Positions 5,326 to 12,958 of a DNA stretch of 13,023 nucleotides are shown here, one piece after another. The stretch spans positions 1-13,023 of the forward strand of contig USOZ01000029.1 of assembly GCA_900556525.1 (NCBI GenBank). The letters run 5' to 3'. The stretch is from an uncultured Oscillospiraceae bacterium (GTDB lineage: Bacteria; Bacillota; Clostridia; Oscillospirales; Ruminococcaceae). A program made the position numbers and the translations under genes. Position 1 is the stretch's first letter; the number at the start of each line of letters is the position of its first letter. A model generated the notes under the pieces. That model worked only from the letters and a program-made list of their open reading frames with translations. It did no database searches and had not been told where the DNA came from.

Positions 5326-7407
5326 TTACTTTTGTGATTTGCGTTTTCTTTCCTCTTTTTCTTTTTGTTTGATCTGACGTATAAGCCGCGCGTAGGTCGG
5401 CATATAATTCTCGCCGCCTATATTTTCTTCGCCGTATACCGTGCGCTCATAGGCATCAGCCAAGTCTGAAATGTCGGCTCCGTATTTTTCGGAAACATTC
5501 TTTTTTAATTCCGAAACCGTATACACAAGCTCATGCTTTCCGAGTTTTGCGTGGATAAGTTTATTTACGCGAGGGAAAAGAATAACAGCCTGTTCCCTGC
5601 CGCGCAGCTTTGCTGCACGTTTCAGAAGCGCTCTATCTTTGATTTTCGGAACTGCAAATACCACAAAGCCTCCGACAAGGGCTATCAAAACGACAATCCC
5701 TCCGAAGATCAAAAACGTGTTGTCGAAATATCCGCCGTCCGTGCGTGTAGAAGTTGGGTCGAAATCGGTCCAGCCGTAGCCGTCTATCCACACCTGAACA
5801 TAAGCGTGTGAGTCTGCGGCAGTCACATAGTAATATTCGTTTTCTGAGTTATATTTCTGTACAAGAAAGCCTTCGACATATCTGCTTTTCAGTCCGAGTT
5901 CTCGGCACAGAAGTACCATTGCAGTCGCGTAATCCGAGCACACTCCCCGACGGTAATTAAAAAGGAATGTTTCGGGGGACGAATCCACGGGAGCAAATTC
6001 ATCATCGTAAACGAAAATATCAGACAGAAAATATTGCTCTATCGCCGTTGCTTTTTCCAGATCGCTGCCGCAATTTTCGGTTATCATACGGGCGAGTTCA
6101 CCGAACTTCTCAAATCCGTCATCTGAACCGAAACAATCTCTTCTCACTTGTGCGGAAAGGAGATATTCATAAAGCTCATTATTTTCATCAAGGACGCTCA
6201 GATAATCTTCTCCGTATGAAGCTGTCGAGCATATATCCTTATATTTTTGGCTCATAATTTCCGAGAAGGACGCATCAGGCTCAAGCTCATACCATCTGAT
6301 TGTATATTGGGTTATAGCGGGATTATTCGCGGAGAGAAAATATTCGTCCATCGGCGTGCGGTATATATTGCTTGTTCTGCCTTCCGGAAGACTGAATCCC
6401 GACAGATTTTCGGGAGTATAAAGCGCCCGAATCCTTCCGTTCTGCGTTTCAATTACAGCGCTTGCTTCTTTCACATTAAAGTTTGTATTAGTATAATTAA
6501 ATGTTCTTGGGTCTGTCCAGGAAATGTATTTCCATATGTTATTATACCCCGTTTCTGACTCGCCGTAGTACGACCATGTATCGCTTGACAAATTGTAGCG
6601 GTTAAAGCATTGGCGCTTTATAAGTCCCGGATTAGAACCCTTTATCGTAAAAACTATTGTTTCATCATCTCCCGAACTGGAGTATGATGAAGAGTCGGAG
6701 TAGCTGTTGAAGTCTAGACCTGCTCCTGCCCCGCCAATGCTTATGCCTGTTATCAGCTCGTCGAAGTTTTCGCGGTAAGGTGCGAATTTAGGTTTTGGCA
6801 TAAACGACGCCGCCCCAACAACGATAATTATAAATCCACTCAGAACGATTACCGTGTTTTTTCCGCCTGTGGAGATGCCGATATTTTGCTTTGTAATAAG
6901 CAGCACAAAATACAGCGTCGCTATTAAAATGATATAAATTACAGGAATGTCCGAAAACGTCTTTGCGAAAAGCGAAAACGGGCACATACATATCAAGAAA
7001 ACAAAAACAGAGCGGTATCGTATGCGTGTGAAATAATACAGCGCGCTTCCGAGAACAAATCCGCACATAAAAATAAGTGCGAAAATGTTTCCGACATAAA
7101 TTCTGTTCATTTTGTCGGGTTCAAAGAACCATTGGTACAGCATATCGGGATATGAATCTATACACAAATATCCAATAAAAAGCGATAAAATAAGCAATCC
7201 GACAACACCCGCAGCGGCTATGGGCGGCTTATTCAGTTTTTGCAGAAAATCAAGACACAGAAAAAGCACAAACGTATATACGCCGCCGAAAGCTGTCAGT
7301 AAAAGCACAGTTGCGGGCGATGAAGCTGCGTAGATATATATGATCGAGCTGAACAGGACCGTCATCAGCAGCATCGGAGTTGTATTTTGTTTAAGAAAAT
7401 CCCTCAA
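5326..7407 (-). CDS. Membrane-anchored transglutaminase-like protein (TgpA/YebA type)
   Basis: The 693-residue product is a multi-pass membrane protein. Six to seven hydrophobic segments fill residues 10-205, then comes a large outer region, a Ser/Asp-rich stretch near 229-249 and a transglutaminase-like domain. Its papain-like triad is visible: Cys490 in RRGVCSDYA, His534 in DSHAYVQVW, and Asp548 or Asp550 in WTDFDPT. One more membrane helix lies near 565-585, followed by a basic cytoplasmic tail ending KEKEERKRKSQK. This layout matches TgpA of Pseudomonas and YebA of Bacillus, found with MoxR and DUF58 genes. The chemistry in vivo is unproven; cross-linking or proteolysis of envelope proteins is possible. 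The start is TTG, supported by AAAGGAG 6 bases upstream that overlaps the end of the DUF58 gene. It is the last gene of the operon, 12 bases after DUF58, and ends at the bidirectional terminator. Confidence 0.9.
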   Translation of the reverse strand: MRDFLKQNTTPMLLMTVLFSSIIYIYAASSPATVLLLTAFGGVYTFVLFLCLDFLQKLNKPPIAAAGVVGLLILSLFIGYLCIDSYPDMLYQWFFEPDKMNRIYVGNIFALIFMCGFVLGSALYYFTRIRYRSVFVFLICMCPFSLFAKTFSDIPVIYIILIATLYFVLLITKQNIGISTGGKNTVIVLSGFIIIVVGAASFMPKPKFAPYRENFDELITGISIGGAGAGLDFNSYSDSSSYSSSGDDETIVFTIKGSNPGLIKRQCFNRYNLSSDTWSYYGESETGYNNIWKYISWTDPRTFNYTNTNFNVKEASAVIETQNGRIRALYTPENLSGFSLPEGRTSNIYRTPMDEYFLSANNPAITQYTIRWYELEPDASFSEIMSQKYKDICSTASYGEDYLSVLDENNELYEYLLSAQVRRDCFGSDDGFEKFGELARMITENCGSDLEKATAIEQYFLSDIFVYDDEFAPVDSSPETFLFNYRRGVCSDYATAMVLLCRELGLKSRYVEGFLVQKYNSENEYYYVTAADSHAYVQVWIDGYGWTDFDPTSTRTDGGYFDNTFLIFGGIVVLIALVGGFVVFAVPKIKDRALLKRAAKLRGREQAVILFPRVNKLIHAKLGKHELVYTVSELKKNVSEKYGADISDLADAYERTVYGEENIGGENYMPTYARLIRQIKQKEKEERKRKSQK

Positions 7408-7413
7408 AACGCT

Positions 7414-7420
7414 CTCCTTT
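7414..7420 (-). promoter_or_regulatory. Ribosome binding site that fixes the TTG start of the transglutaminase gene
   Basis: AAAGGAG at 7420-7414 on the minus strand lies 6 bases before TTG at 7407-7405. No ATG is found at a suitable distance, so TTG is the likely start codon. The site overlaps the last base of the upstream stop codon, which suggests coupled translation. Confidence 0.75.
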
Positions 7421-8550
7421 CAGCCAACAAAGCGAATTTGTTCATTATCTTTCTCAATTTTCCATATATCTTTACCGTCACCGACGCACACTGCAGCCGA
7501 ACAGTTTTTTCCTGACGACTTTTTTTGCTCCATAAAGCCGATAAGCCCATTGTCGGCGCATGACGAAAAAATAACAGCGCGGTCTGCTGAAAAACTGCTT
7601 GGAAAACGATTTATATTATCATTGGAAAAAGCATAGCTTGCCATTTTATAGCGGAACTGAGCCGCGTCTGCAAGATTCTGTACCGCTATTTCTTCCCAAA
7701 TATCAGTGAAACGAACGATTATTTTTACCGGAAGTTCAGTTTTGGCAAACTGCGCCACAAGTCCGAGCATAGCTTCAACGGTAAGCTGGTTCGTGTCGTT
7801 GTCCGAGCCTTTTTTGTCAAGAACAAATACCTGCTCCGCCCCGCTTGAATTTTCAAACAGCCGAACAAGCAATTCTCCCCTTTTTGCCGATAGTTTCCAG
7901 TTGATAAGCTTTAGGCTGTCGCCCGGAACATACGGCCGATGTTCATATCCGGGCGTGCCGTTGAAGCCGTTTGCCGATTGAGTTGTGTCCTCGCTGTCGT
8001 CGAAAAGAGCCGCGTCGGCAAGGCTGCGCGCGAAATTATCGCGACTGCTTATTTCGGGAACGTCGGGATATATTTTTACCTCAAGCATACTCTGAGAAAT
8101 CGGAATACGGTAGCTGCAAAGTCCAAGAAAATCCGAAACGCTGAATGCTGACAGCCCGAGCTTGCCTTTTCCGAAATATTCGGCAATGTATTCGGATCTG
8201 AAAATACATTCATCGTGTCCAAACATTACCGTCCTTACTTTCATCGAGGATTTAGGTTTGAAATTATAACCGGCAAAGAATTCAGCCGTAAGAACTGCCG
8301 TAGGGAGTATCCCTGATTTTTTTACGATAACGCTAAGCTGTACAATATCGCCTTTATTGAGAATATCTTCGCTTATTTCAAGCTGTGAAGTAATATTGTG
8401 CTTTGTATAAATGCAAAGTCCTATTGAGACAACCGCTGCCGTGACAAGAACAATAAGCAGGTAGCCGCCGCCCGGACCGTCCAGAAACAGCATAAACAAA
8501 ACTGCAACAGTAACAAGGGCGAGATATTCCAGAATTGACTTAATCTTCAT
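7420..8550 (-). CDS. DUF58 domain protein (YeaD-like)
   Basis: The 376-residue protein begins with two closely spaced membrane helices (about residues 7-48), so it is anchored in the inner membrane. A beta-rich segment follows, then the DUF58 signature at 201-233, GYEHRPYVPGDSLKLINWK, which leads into a von Willebrand A-like fold with VFVLDKKGSDN. DUF58 proteins are regular genetic partners of MoxR ATPases and are thought to serve as their adaptor or client; a metal-binding role of the A-like fold is not established. The ATG at 8550 lies 2 bases after the MoxR stop with only a weak AGG site, which suggests translational coupling. It is followed closely by the transglutaminase gene. The order MoxR, DUF58, transglutaminase is the same as in Bacillus yeaC-yeaD-yebA (from memory). 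Confidence 0.9.
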   Translation of the reverse strand: MKIKSILEYLALVTVAVLFMLFLDGPGGGYLLIVLVTAAVVSIGLCIYTKHNITSQLEISEDILNKGDIVQLSVIVKKSGILPTAVLTAEFFAGYNFKPKSSMKVRTVMFGHDECIFRSEYIAEYFGKGKLGLSAFSVSDFLGLCSYRIPISQSMLEVKIYPDVPEISSRDNFARSLADAALFDDSEDTTQSANGFNGTPGYEHRPYVPGDSLKLINWKLSAKRGELLVRLFENSSGAEQVFVLDKKGSDNDTNQLTVEAMLGLVAQFAKTELPVKIIVRFTDIWEEIAVQNLADAAQFRYKMASYAFSNDNINRFPSSFSADRAVIFSSCADNGLIGFMEQKKSSGKNCSAAVCVGDGKDIWKIEKDNEQIRFVG

Positions 8551-8552
8551 TT

Positions 8553-9482
8553 TTATACCTGCGCCTGCGGAATTGCAACGCTGTCAAGAATAGCGTGCAT
8601 AACCGCTTCCGAGCTTCCGTGAACGGACTTTCCTTTTGGTGAGAGCATAAGTCTGTGCGCGAGAACTTCAACTGCGAGATACTTTACGTCGTCGGGAACG
8701 ACATAGTTTCTTCCGTTTATAAGTGCGAGCGACTTTGAGGCGATATAAAGCGCAATGCTGCCGCGCGGACTTGCGCCGAGAACAGTAAATTCGCTGTTTC
8801 TTGTTGCGTTTACAATGTCTATTATATATTTTTTAACGCTTTCGTGAACGCGAACATTTTCAGCTTGCTTTTTCAGTTCAATTATGTCGTCAAGAGTTAT
8901 AACAGCGGGCAGCCTGCCCTTTTCGCCGCTGTTTTTTTCGAGAATATGCATTTCCTCCGACGGGTCGGGATAGCCTATTGAAAGCTTCATAAGAAATCGG
9001 TCCATCTGCGCTTCGGGGAGATGATATGTTCCGTAGGTTTCTACGGGGTTTTGAGTTGCAAGCGTCATGAACGGCTGCGGAAGGCGGTGTGTTACACCGT
9101 CCACGCTCACCTGAAGTTCCTCCATAATTTCAAGAAGAGCCGACTGCGCTTTTGGAGAAGCGCGGTTTATTTCGTCCGCAAGAAGAAAGTTGCACATAGC
9201 TGCGCCGCTTCTGTATTCGCTTTCGCCTGTTTTCGGGTTTATCATGCTGAATCCCGTAATATCGGACGGCATAAGATCTGGCGTGAACTGGATACGCCTA
9301 CACTCGCCGTTTACGCTTTCCGAAAGTGCGGTTACAAGACGTGTTTTTCCAACGCCCGGAACGTCCTCGATAAGCACATGACCTCCCGAAAGAAGCGCAG
9401 CCGCCAGCTTTAAGATAACCTCTCTTTTACCGATTATAACTTTTTCGATATTGTCCGCAAGAAGCTGTATTTTTTCATTCAT
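8553..9482 (-). CDS. MoxR-family AAA+ ATPase (YeaC-like)
   Basis: MoxR ATPases are chaperone-like hexameric machines that help assemble or activate partner complexes, usually with von Willebrand A-like or DUF58 proteins. Visible elements are the Walker A segment EDVPGVGKT with Lys46, Walker B LLADE with Asp103 and Glu104 followed by INRASP, the sensor-1 region LATQNP with Asn145, and the arginine finger region QMDRF with Arg162. A lid domain with SPRGSIAL fills the last third. At 309 residues it has the usual length and is cytoplasmic. The ATG at 9482 overlaps the end of the CBS gene by 8 bases (ATGAATGA) and has an AAAGGGA-like site 11 or so bases upstream. Overlap on one side and a 2-base gap to DUF58 on the other show tight co-expression. 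Confidence 0.95.
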   Translation of the reverse strand: MNEKIQLLADNIEKVIIGKREVILKLAAALLSGGHVLIEDVPGVGKTRLVTALSESVNGECRRIQFTPDLMPSDITGFSMINPKTGESEYRSGAAMCNFLLADEINRASPKAQSALLEIMEELQVSVDGVTHRLPQPFMTLATQNPVETYGTYHLPEAQMDRFLMKLSIGYPDPSEEMHILEKNSGEKGRLPAVITLDDIIELKKQAENVRVHESVKKYIIDIVNATRNSEFTVLGASPRGSIALYIASKSLALINGRNYVVPDDVKYLAVEVLAHRLMLSPKGKSVHGSSEAVMHAILDSVAIPQAQV

Positions 9483-9888
9483 TTGTTATCATTTCCCTTT
9501 CGTAAAAATAATTTATTATATCCCTACGGGTAACTATACCGATAAAAATATTTCTGTCGTCAACTACCGGAACGAAGTTTTGTTCCATTATCCTGAGCAG
9601 AAGCTCGTTCATATCCGCGCTCACGCTTACTGCATGGTCGCGTTTTGAACGCATTATATCAGTCAGCTTAATTTTTTCGCCGTCTTTAAGCGTAAAGCCG
9701 TTTTTATCAGTGATTGCCCATAAAAAATCGCCCTCGCTGACTGTTCCGAGGTATTCGCCGCTCGGGGAAATAACGGGGATTGCGGTGTATCCGTGGGCGC
9801 GCATTTTTTCAAGTCCCTGCCGCATTGTACATTCAGAGCTTAGATATGCAACTGTCGCTTTCGGTTTAAGCAGAAAAAGCAAGTTCAT
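9475..9888 (-). CDS. Tandem CBS-domain protein, DarB/CbpB-like
   Basis: The 137-residue cytoplasmic protein consists of two CBS motifs and nothing else, a Bateman module that binds adenine nucleotides. The first has VAYL at 13-16 and HGYTAIPVISPSG from 32; the second ends GIVTRRDIINYF from 117 with Arg121 and Arg122. From memory, the VA, GYTAIPV and TRR positions match the c-di-AMP-binding protein DarB (YkuL/CbpB) of Bacillus, so c-di-AMP is a plausible ligand; AMP or ATP cannot be excluded. The ATG at 9888 has AAAGGA 7 bases upstream. It is the first gene of the operon, with promoter 9925-9953, and overlaps the MoxR gene by 8 bases. The location suggests it senses a nucleotide signal and acts on, or is co-needed with, the MoxR/DUF58/transglutaminase set. 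Confidence 0.85.
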   Translation of the reverse strand: MNLLFLLKPKATVAYLSSECTMRQGLEKMRAHGYTAIPVISPSGEYLGTVSEGDFLWAITDKNGFTLKDGEKIKLTDIMRSKRDHAVSVSADMNELLLRIMEQNFVPVVDDRNIFIGIVTRRDIINYFYEREMITNE

Positions 9889-9924
9889 AGCAATGTCCTT
9901 TCTTTTGAAAATTCTGTTTGTAAC

Positions 9925-9953
9925 AGTATAACATATTTTTCCATATTCTTCAA
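9925..9953 (-). promoter_or_regulatory. Predicted sigma-A promoter of the CBS-MoxR-DUF58-transglutaminase operon
   Basis: On the minus strand TTGAAG (9953-9948), 17 bases, then TATACT (9930-9925). Transcription would start near 9918, about 30 bases before the CBS gene ATG. No other promoter is evident between the four genes. Confidence 0.75.
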
Positions 9954-9962
9954 TACATTTGG

Positions 9963-9974
9963 GTTATATATAAC
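9963..9974. promoter_or_regulatory. 12-bp palindrome between the divergent promoters
   Basis: GTTATATATAAC is a perfect 12-base palindrome, 9 bases upstream of the -35 box of the minus-strand operon. The position suits a regulator site, but alternating TA makes chance palindromes likely here. Confidence 0.25.
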
Positions 9975-9986
9975 ACTATGCGAAAA

Positions 9987-10005
9987 ATTTTCATAAGATT
10001 TTCAT
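9987..10005 (+). promoter_or_regulatory. 11-bp-spaced direct repeat upstream of the ABC promoter
   Basis: ATTTTCAT occurs twice (9987-9994 and 9998-10005) with 11 bases from start to start, one helical turn. The second copy ends 10 bases before the -35 box. This layout resembles tandem sites for OmpR/PhoB-type response regulators that activate transcription. The sequence is AT-rich, so the call is tentative. Confidence 0.35.
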
Positions 10006-10015
10006 TTTAGGCTTG

Positions 10016-10044
10016 TTGTTAATATCTTTATAATATGGTATAAT
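10016..10044 (+). promoter_or_regulatory. Predicted sigma-A promoter of the ABC transporter gene
   Basis: TTGTTA (10016-10021), 17 bases, and TATAAT (10039-10044) preceded by TGG, an extended -10. The start of transcription would be near 10051. A second TATAAT at 10029-10034 lacks a matching -35 box. Confidence 0.8.
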
Positions 10045-10073
10045 ACACCGTATGTAAAATAAAAAACGTAAAA

Positions 10074-10080
10074 AAGGAGG
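10074..10080 (+). promoter_or_regulatory. Ribosome binding site that fixes the TTG start of the ABC gene
   Basis: AAGGAGG, a full match to the 16S rRNA tail, lies 7 bases before TTG at 10088. No ATG is in a usable position and the ATPase domain begins immediately after, so TTG is the start codon. Confidence 0.85.
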
Positions 10081-10087
10081 CTTTTTC

Positions 10088-12958
10088 TTGCTGAGTCTTA
10101 AAAATATCATAAAAGATTACGCAATGGGAGGAACTAACGTTCATGCGTTAAAAGGCATAAGTATTAATTTTCGCGAAAACGAGTTTGTTTCTATTCTTGG
10201 ACAATCCGGCTGCGGAAAAACAACGATGCTTAATATTATCGGCGGACTTGACAGATATACTGACGGAGATTTGGTTATCGACGGCGTTTCGACAAAAAAA
10301 TATAAGGACCGTGATTGGGATACCTACCGAAATCATAAAATCGGTTTTGTTTTTCAAAGCTATAATCTAATCCCTCATCAGACCGTTCTTGCAAATGTTG
10401 AACTTGCGCTGACTCTTTCGGGAGTATCAAAATCAGAGCGAAGAAAACGCGCAGTTGAAGTTCTCGAAAAAGTTGGACTCGGAGACCAGCTTAAAAAGAA
10501 GCCTAATCAGATGTCGGGCGGACAGATGCAGCGAGTTGCCATTGCGCGTGCACTTGTAAACAATCCCGATATTCTGCTTGCTGATGAACCTACAGGCGCA
10601 TTGGACAGCGCAACGAGCGTTCAGATAATGGAAATTCTTCGGGAGATCTCAAAGGATAAGCTGATTATAATGGTCACGCATAATCCGGAGCTTGCCGAAA
10701 AATATTCCAACCGTATTATAAGGCTTGTTGACGGAAAAGTTGTTGATGACAGCAATCCGTATACGAATGAGCAGCCGCTCAAAAGTGCGCCAGAAAAAGT
10801 CAGAAAAACGTCAATGTCGTTTTTTACCGCAATGTCGCTCAGTCTGAACAACCTAATGACAAAAAAAGGGCGCACTATACTCACGGCGTTTGCGGGAAGT
10901 ATCGGTATAATCGGAATTGCGCTCATTCTGTCGCTTTCAAGCGGCGTTCAGGATTATATTGACAATATTCAGTCGGATACGCTGGCTTCATATCCGCTCA
11001 TGATCGACAGCAGTACGACCGACATGACCTCGTTTATGTCGTCGTCGATGACGGCACGCGCGGAATCGCTTTCAGAAGAACGCGACCGAAATACGATTTA
11101 CACAAACAACCGCCTAGGCGATATGTTCACGATGATGTATCAGGAAACGAACACAAACGACCTCAAAAGCTTCAAGGAATTTCTCGACAGTTCTGACAGC
11201 GGCATTTCCGATTACTGTACTCATGTTGAATATTCCTACGGAATAACGCTTCAGATTTTTGACGACGATACCGAAAATATTCATCAGGTCAACCCGAGCA
11301 GCGTTATGGACGAAATAGGCTTCGGAGCAATGAGCGGAATGATGTCGCTCGCGTCAAATATGTCCTCTTCTTCTGCGGGGCAAATGGACATTTTTGAGGA
11401 AATAAGCGATAACGAGAAAATGCTTGATACAAAATACGAAGTTCTTGCGGGCAGTTTTCCGAAACGCTACGACGAAGCAATTCTTATCGTTGATAACCGA
11501 AATGAAATAACAGACTATACGCTCTACACTCTCGGTATGCGTGATGTAACAGAACTTCGTGACGCAGTACGCGATATGATACAGAAGAAGGATGACGTTG
11601 CCGAGCTTTCCGGCGGCGAAAATTACAGCATTGATGATTTTCTCGGGAAAACTTTTCGCGTTGTTGATAACACTGCATTCTATCAGAAAAATTCAGACGG
11701 AATATGGGAAGATATGCGCGAAGATTCCGAGTTTATGAATAATGTTGTTCAAAACGGAATTCAGTTGAAAATTGTCGGTGTTGTACGCGCGAAAGAAGAA
11801 AGTATGTCGTCAATAAGCGGCACTATCGGTTACACCAAAGCGCTTATGGAGATGATTTCTGAAAAAGTTAACGAAAGCGAAATCGTTAAAGAACAGCGTG
11901 ATAATGAGGAGTACGATATTTTCAGCGGACTTCCCTTTGACGGCACGGCTGCGGGAGATGAAGCAATCGAAAAGGCGGAACTTGAAGCTCAGCAGCGCAA
12001 GCAGGAAGCCGAAGAAATGATGCAGCAAATGGCTGATATGCAGTCTCAGTCAGGCGAATTCGATTTATCCGCTCTTTCTCCCGAGCAACAGCAGGCGCTT
12101 GCGGCAATGTCTGATGAAGAACGCGCACAGTTTATGACTTCAATGCAGACGGCTGTTCCTGAGCAAACAGAAGTTTCTGATTTTGACATGAAAAATGTTG
12201 ACTTTTCAGAAATTGACCTGTCTTCGCTTACAGATGAACAGCAGGCATACTTCGCTTCACTTTCGGACAGCGAGCGCGAGGAACTGATGAAAAGATATAT
12301 GCAGGGCGCTGCCGCTTCAACGTTCGTTTCCTCCTCGACATATTATGACAATATGAATACTCTCGGGGTCATTGATCTGGATACGCCAAGTTCGATAAAT
12401 ATTTACCCCGTTGATTTTGAAGCAAAAGAAAAAATCACCGATATTATTTCCGAATACAACACACGCATGGAAAATTCGGGAGAAAAGTCAAAGGTTATCA
12501 CATATACCGATATTGTCGGTATGCTTATGTCGTCAGTCACTGATATTATAAATGCTATAAGTTATATCCTGATTGCCTTTGTTGCGATTTCTCTTGTTGT
12601 TTCGTCAATAATGATAGGGATTATAACCTATATTTCCGTTCTCGAACGCACAAAGGAAATCGGAATCCTCCGTTCTATCGGCGCTTCAAAACGCGATATA
12701 TCCAGAGTGTTCAACGCGGAAACTGTTATTATCGGTCTTGTCTCAGGCGGAATAGGCATAGGCATAACGCTGCTTCTCAATGTTTTTATCAATATCATAA
12801 TTGAAAACATAACGGACATTAGCGGCTTGTCGCAGCTTCCCGCGATTGCAGGGCTTGTTCTCGTAGCAATAAGCGTAATGCTCACACTTATTGCAGGGCT
12901 TCTCCCCTCTCGTGTTGCTGCAAAGAAGGATCCGGTCGTTGCCCTTCGCAGCGAATAA
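10088..12958 (+). CDS. Fused ABC transporter ATPase and FtsX-type permease (MacB-like)
   Basis: The 956-residue protein joins an ATPase to a permease. Residues 1-230 are the nucleotide-binding domain: Walker A GQSGCGKT at 38-45, Q loop FVFQSYNL, signature SGGQM at 143-147, Walker B ILLADE at 162-167 and switch His198. Helix 1 lies near 265-287, then a large outer domain (about 290-815) and three helices near 822-850, 880-905 and 916-940, the FtsX/MacB pattern. Such proteins work as dimers and act as mechanical transducers for peptide or lipoprotein export, or in resistance to envelope-active compounds; the substrate here cannot be told. The outer domain contains a Gln/Glu/Met-rich coiled stretch near 625-655 and a duplicated helical motif (659-687 and 710-739). 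The TTG start is fixed by an AAGGAGG site. No MacA-like partner or two-component system is in the window. The gene is monocistronic as far as visible. Confidence 0.94.
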   Translation: MLSLKNIIKDYAMGGTNVHALKGISINFRENEFVSILGQSGCGKTTMLNIIGGLDRYTDGDLVIDGVSTKKYKDRDWDTYRNHKIGFVFQSYNLIPHQTVLANVELALTLSGVSKSERRKRAVEVLEKVGLGDQLKKKPNQMSGGQMQRVAIARALVNNPDILLADEPTGALDSATSVQIMEILREISKDKLIIMVTHNPELAEKYSNRIIRLVDGKVVDDSNPYTNEQPLKSAPEKVRKTSMSFFTAMSLSLNNLMTKKGRTILTAFAGSIGIIGIALILSLSSGVQDYIDNIQSDTLASYPLMIDSSTTDMTSFMSSSMTARAESLSEERDRNTIYTNNRLGDMFTMMYQETNTNDLKSFKEFLDSSDSGISDYCTHVEYSYGITLQIFDDDTENIHQVNPSSVMDEIGFGAMSGMMSLASNMSSSSAGQMDIFEEISDNEKMLDTKYEVLAGSFPKRYDEAILIVDNRNEITDYTLYTLGMRDVTELRDAVRDMIQKKDDVAELSGGENYSIDDFLGKTFRVVDNTAFYQKNSDGIWEDMREDSEFMNNVVQNGIQLKIVGVVRAKEESMSSISGTIGYTKALMEMISEKVNESEIVKEQRDNEEYDIFSGLPFDGTAAGDEAIEKAELEAQQRKQEAEEMMQQMADMQSQSGEFDLSALSPEQQQALAAMSDEERAQFMTSMQTAVPEQTEVSDFDMKNVDFSEIDLSSLTDEQQAYFASLSDSEREELMKRYMQGAAASTFVSSSTYYDNMNTLGVIDLDTPSSINIYPVDFEAKEKITDIISEYNTRMENSGEKSKVITYTDIVGMLMSSVTDIINAISYILIAFVAISLVVSSIMIGIITYISVLERTKEIGILRSIGASKRDISRVFNAETVIIGLVSGGIGIGITLLLNVFINIIIENITDISGLSQLPAIAGLVLVAISVMLTLIAGLLPSRVAAKKDPVVALRSE
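12062..12304 (+). repeat. Duplicated helical motif inside the ABC ectodomain
   Basis: Residues 659-687 (starting DLSALSPEQQQALAAMSDEER) and 710-739 (starting DLSSLTDEQQAYFASLSDSER) align without gaps over about 26 residues with roughly half the positions identical. The pattern is an acidic Leu/Ser cap, Glu-Gln-Gln, a hydrophobic helix, then Ser-Asp-x-Glu-Arg. The copies are separated by 22 residues and differ at the DNA level, so the duplication is old rather than a recent slippage event. Confidence 0.75.

Noticed and set aside
5471..8151. Several plus-strand frames of 68-103 codons across the transglutaminase and DUF58 genes
   Set aside because: All are antisense to well-supported genes with conserved motifs and lack start signals.
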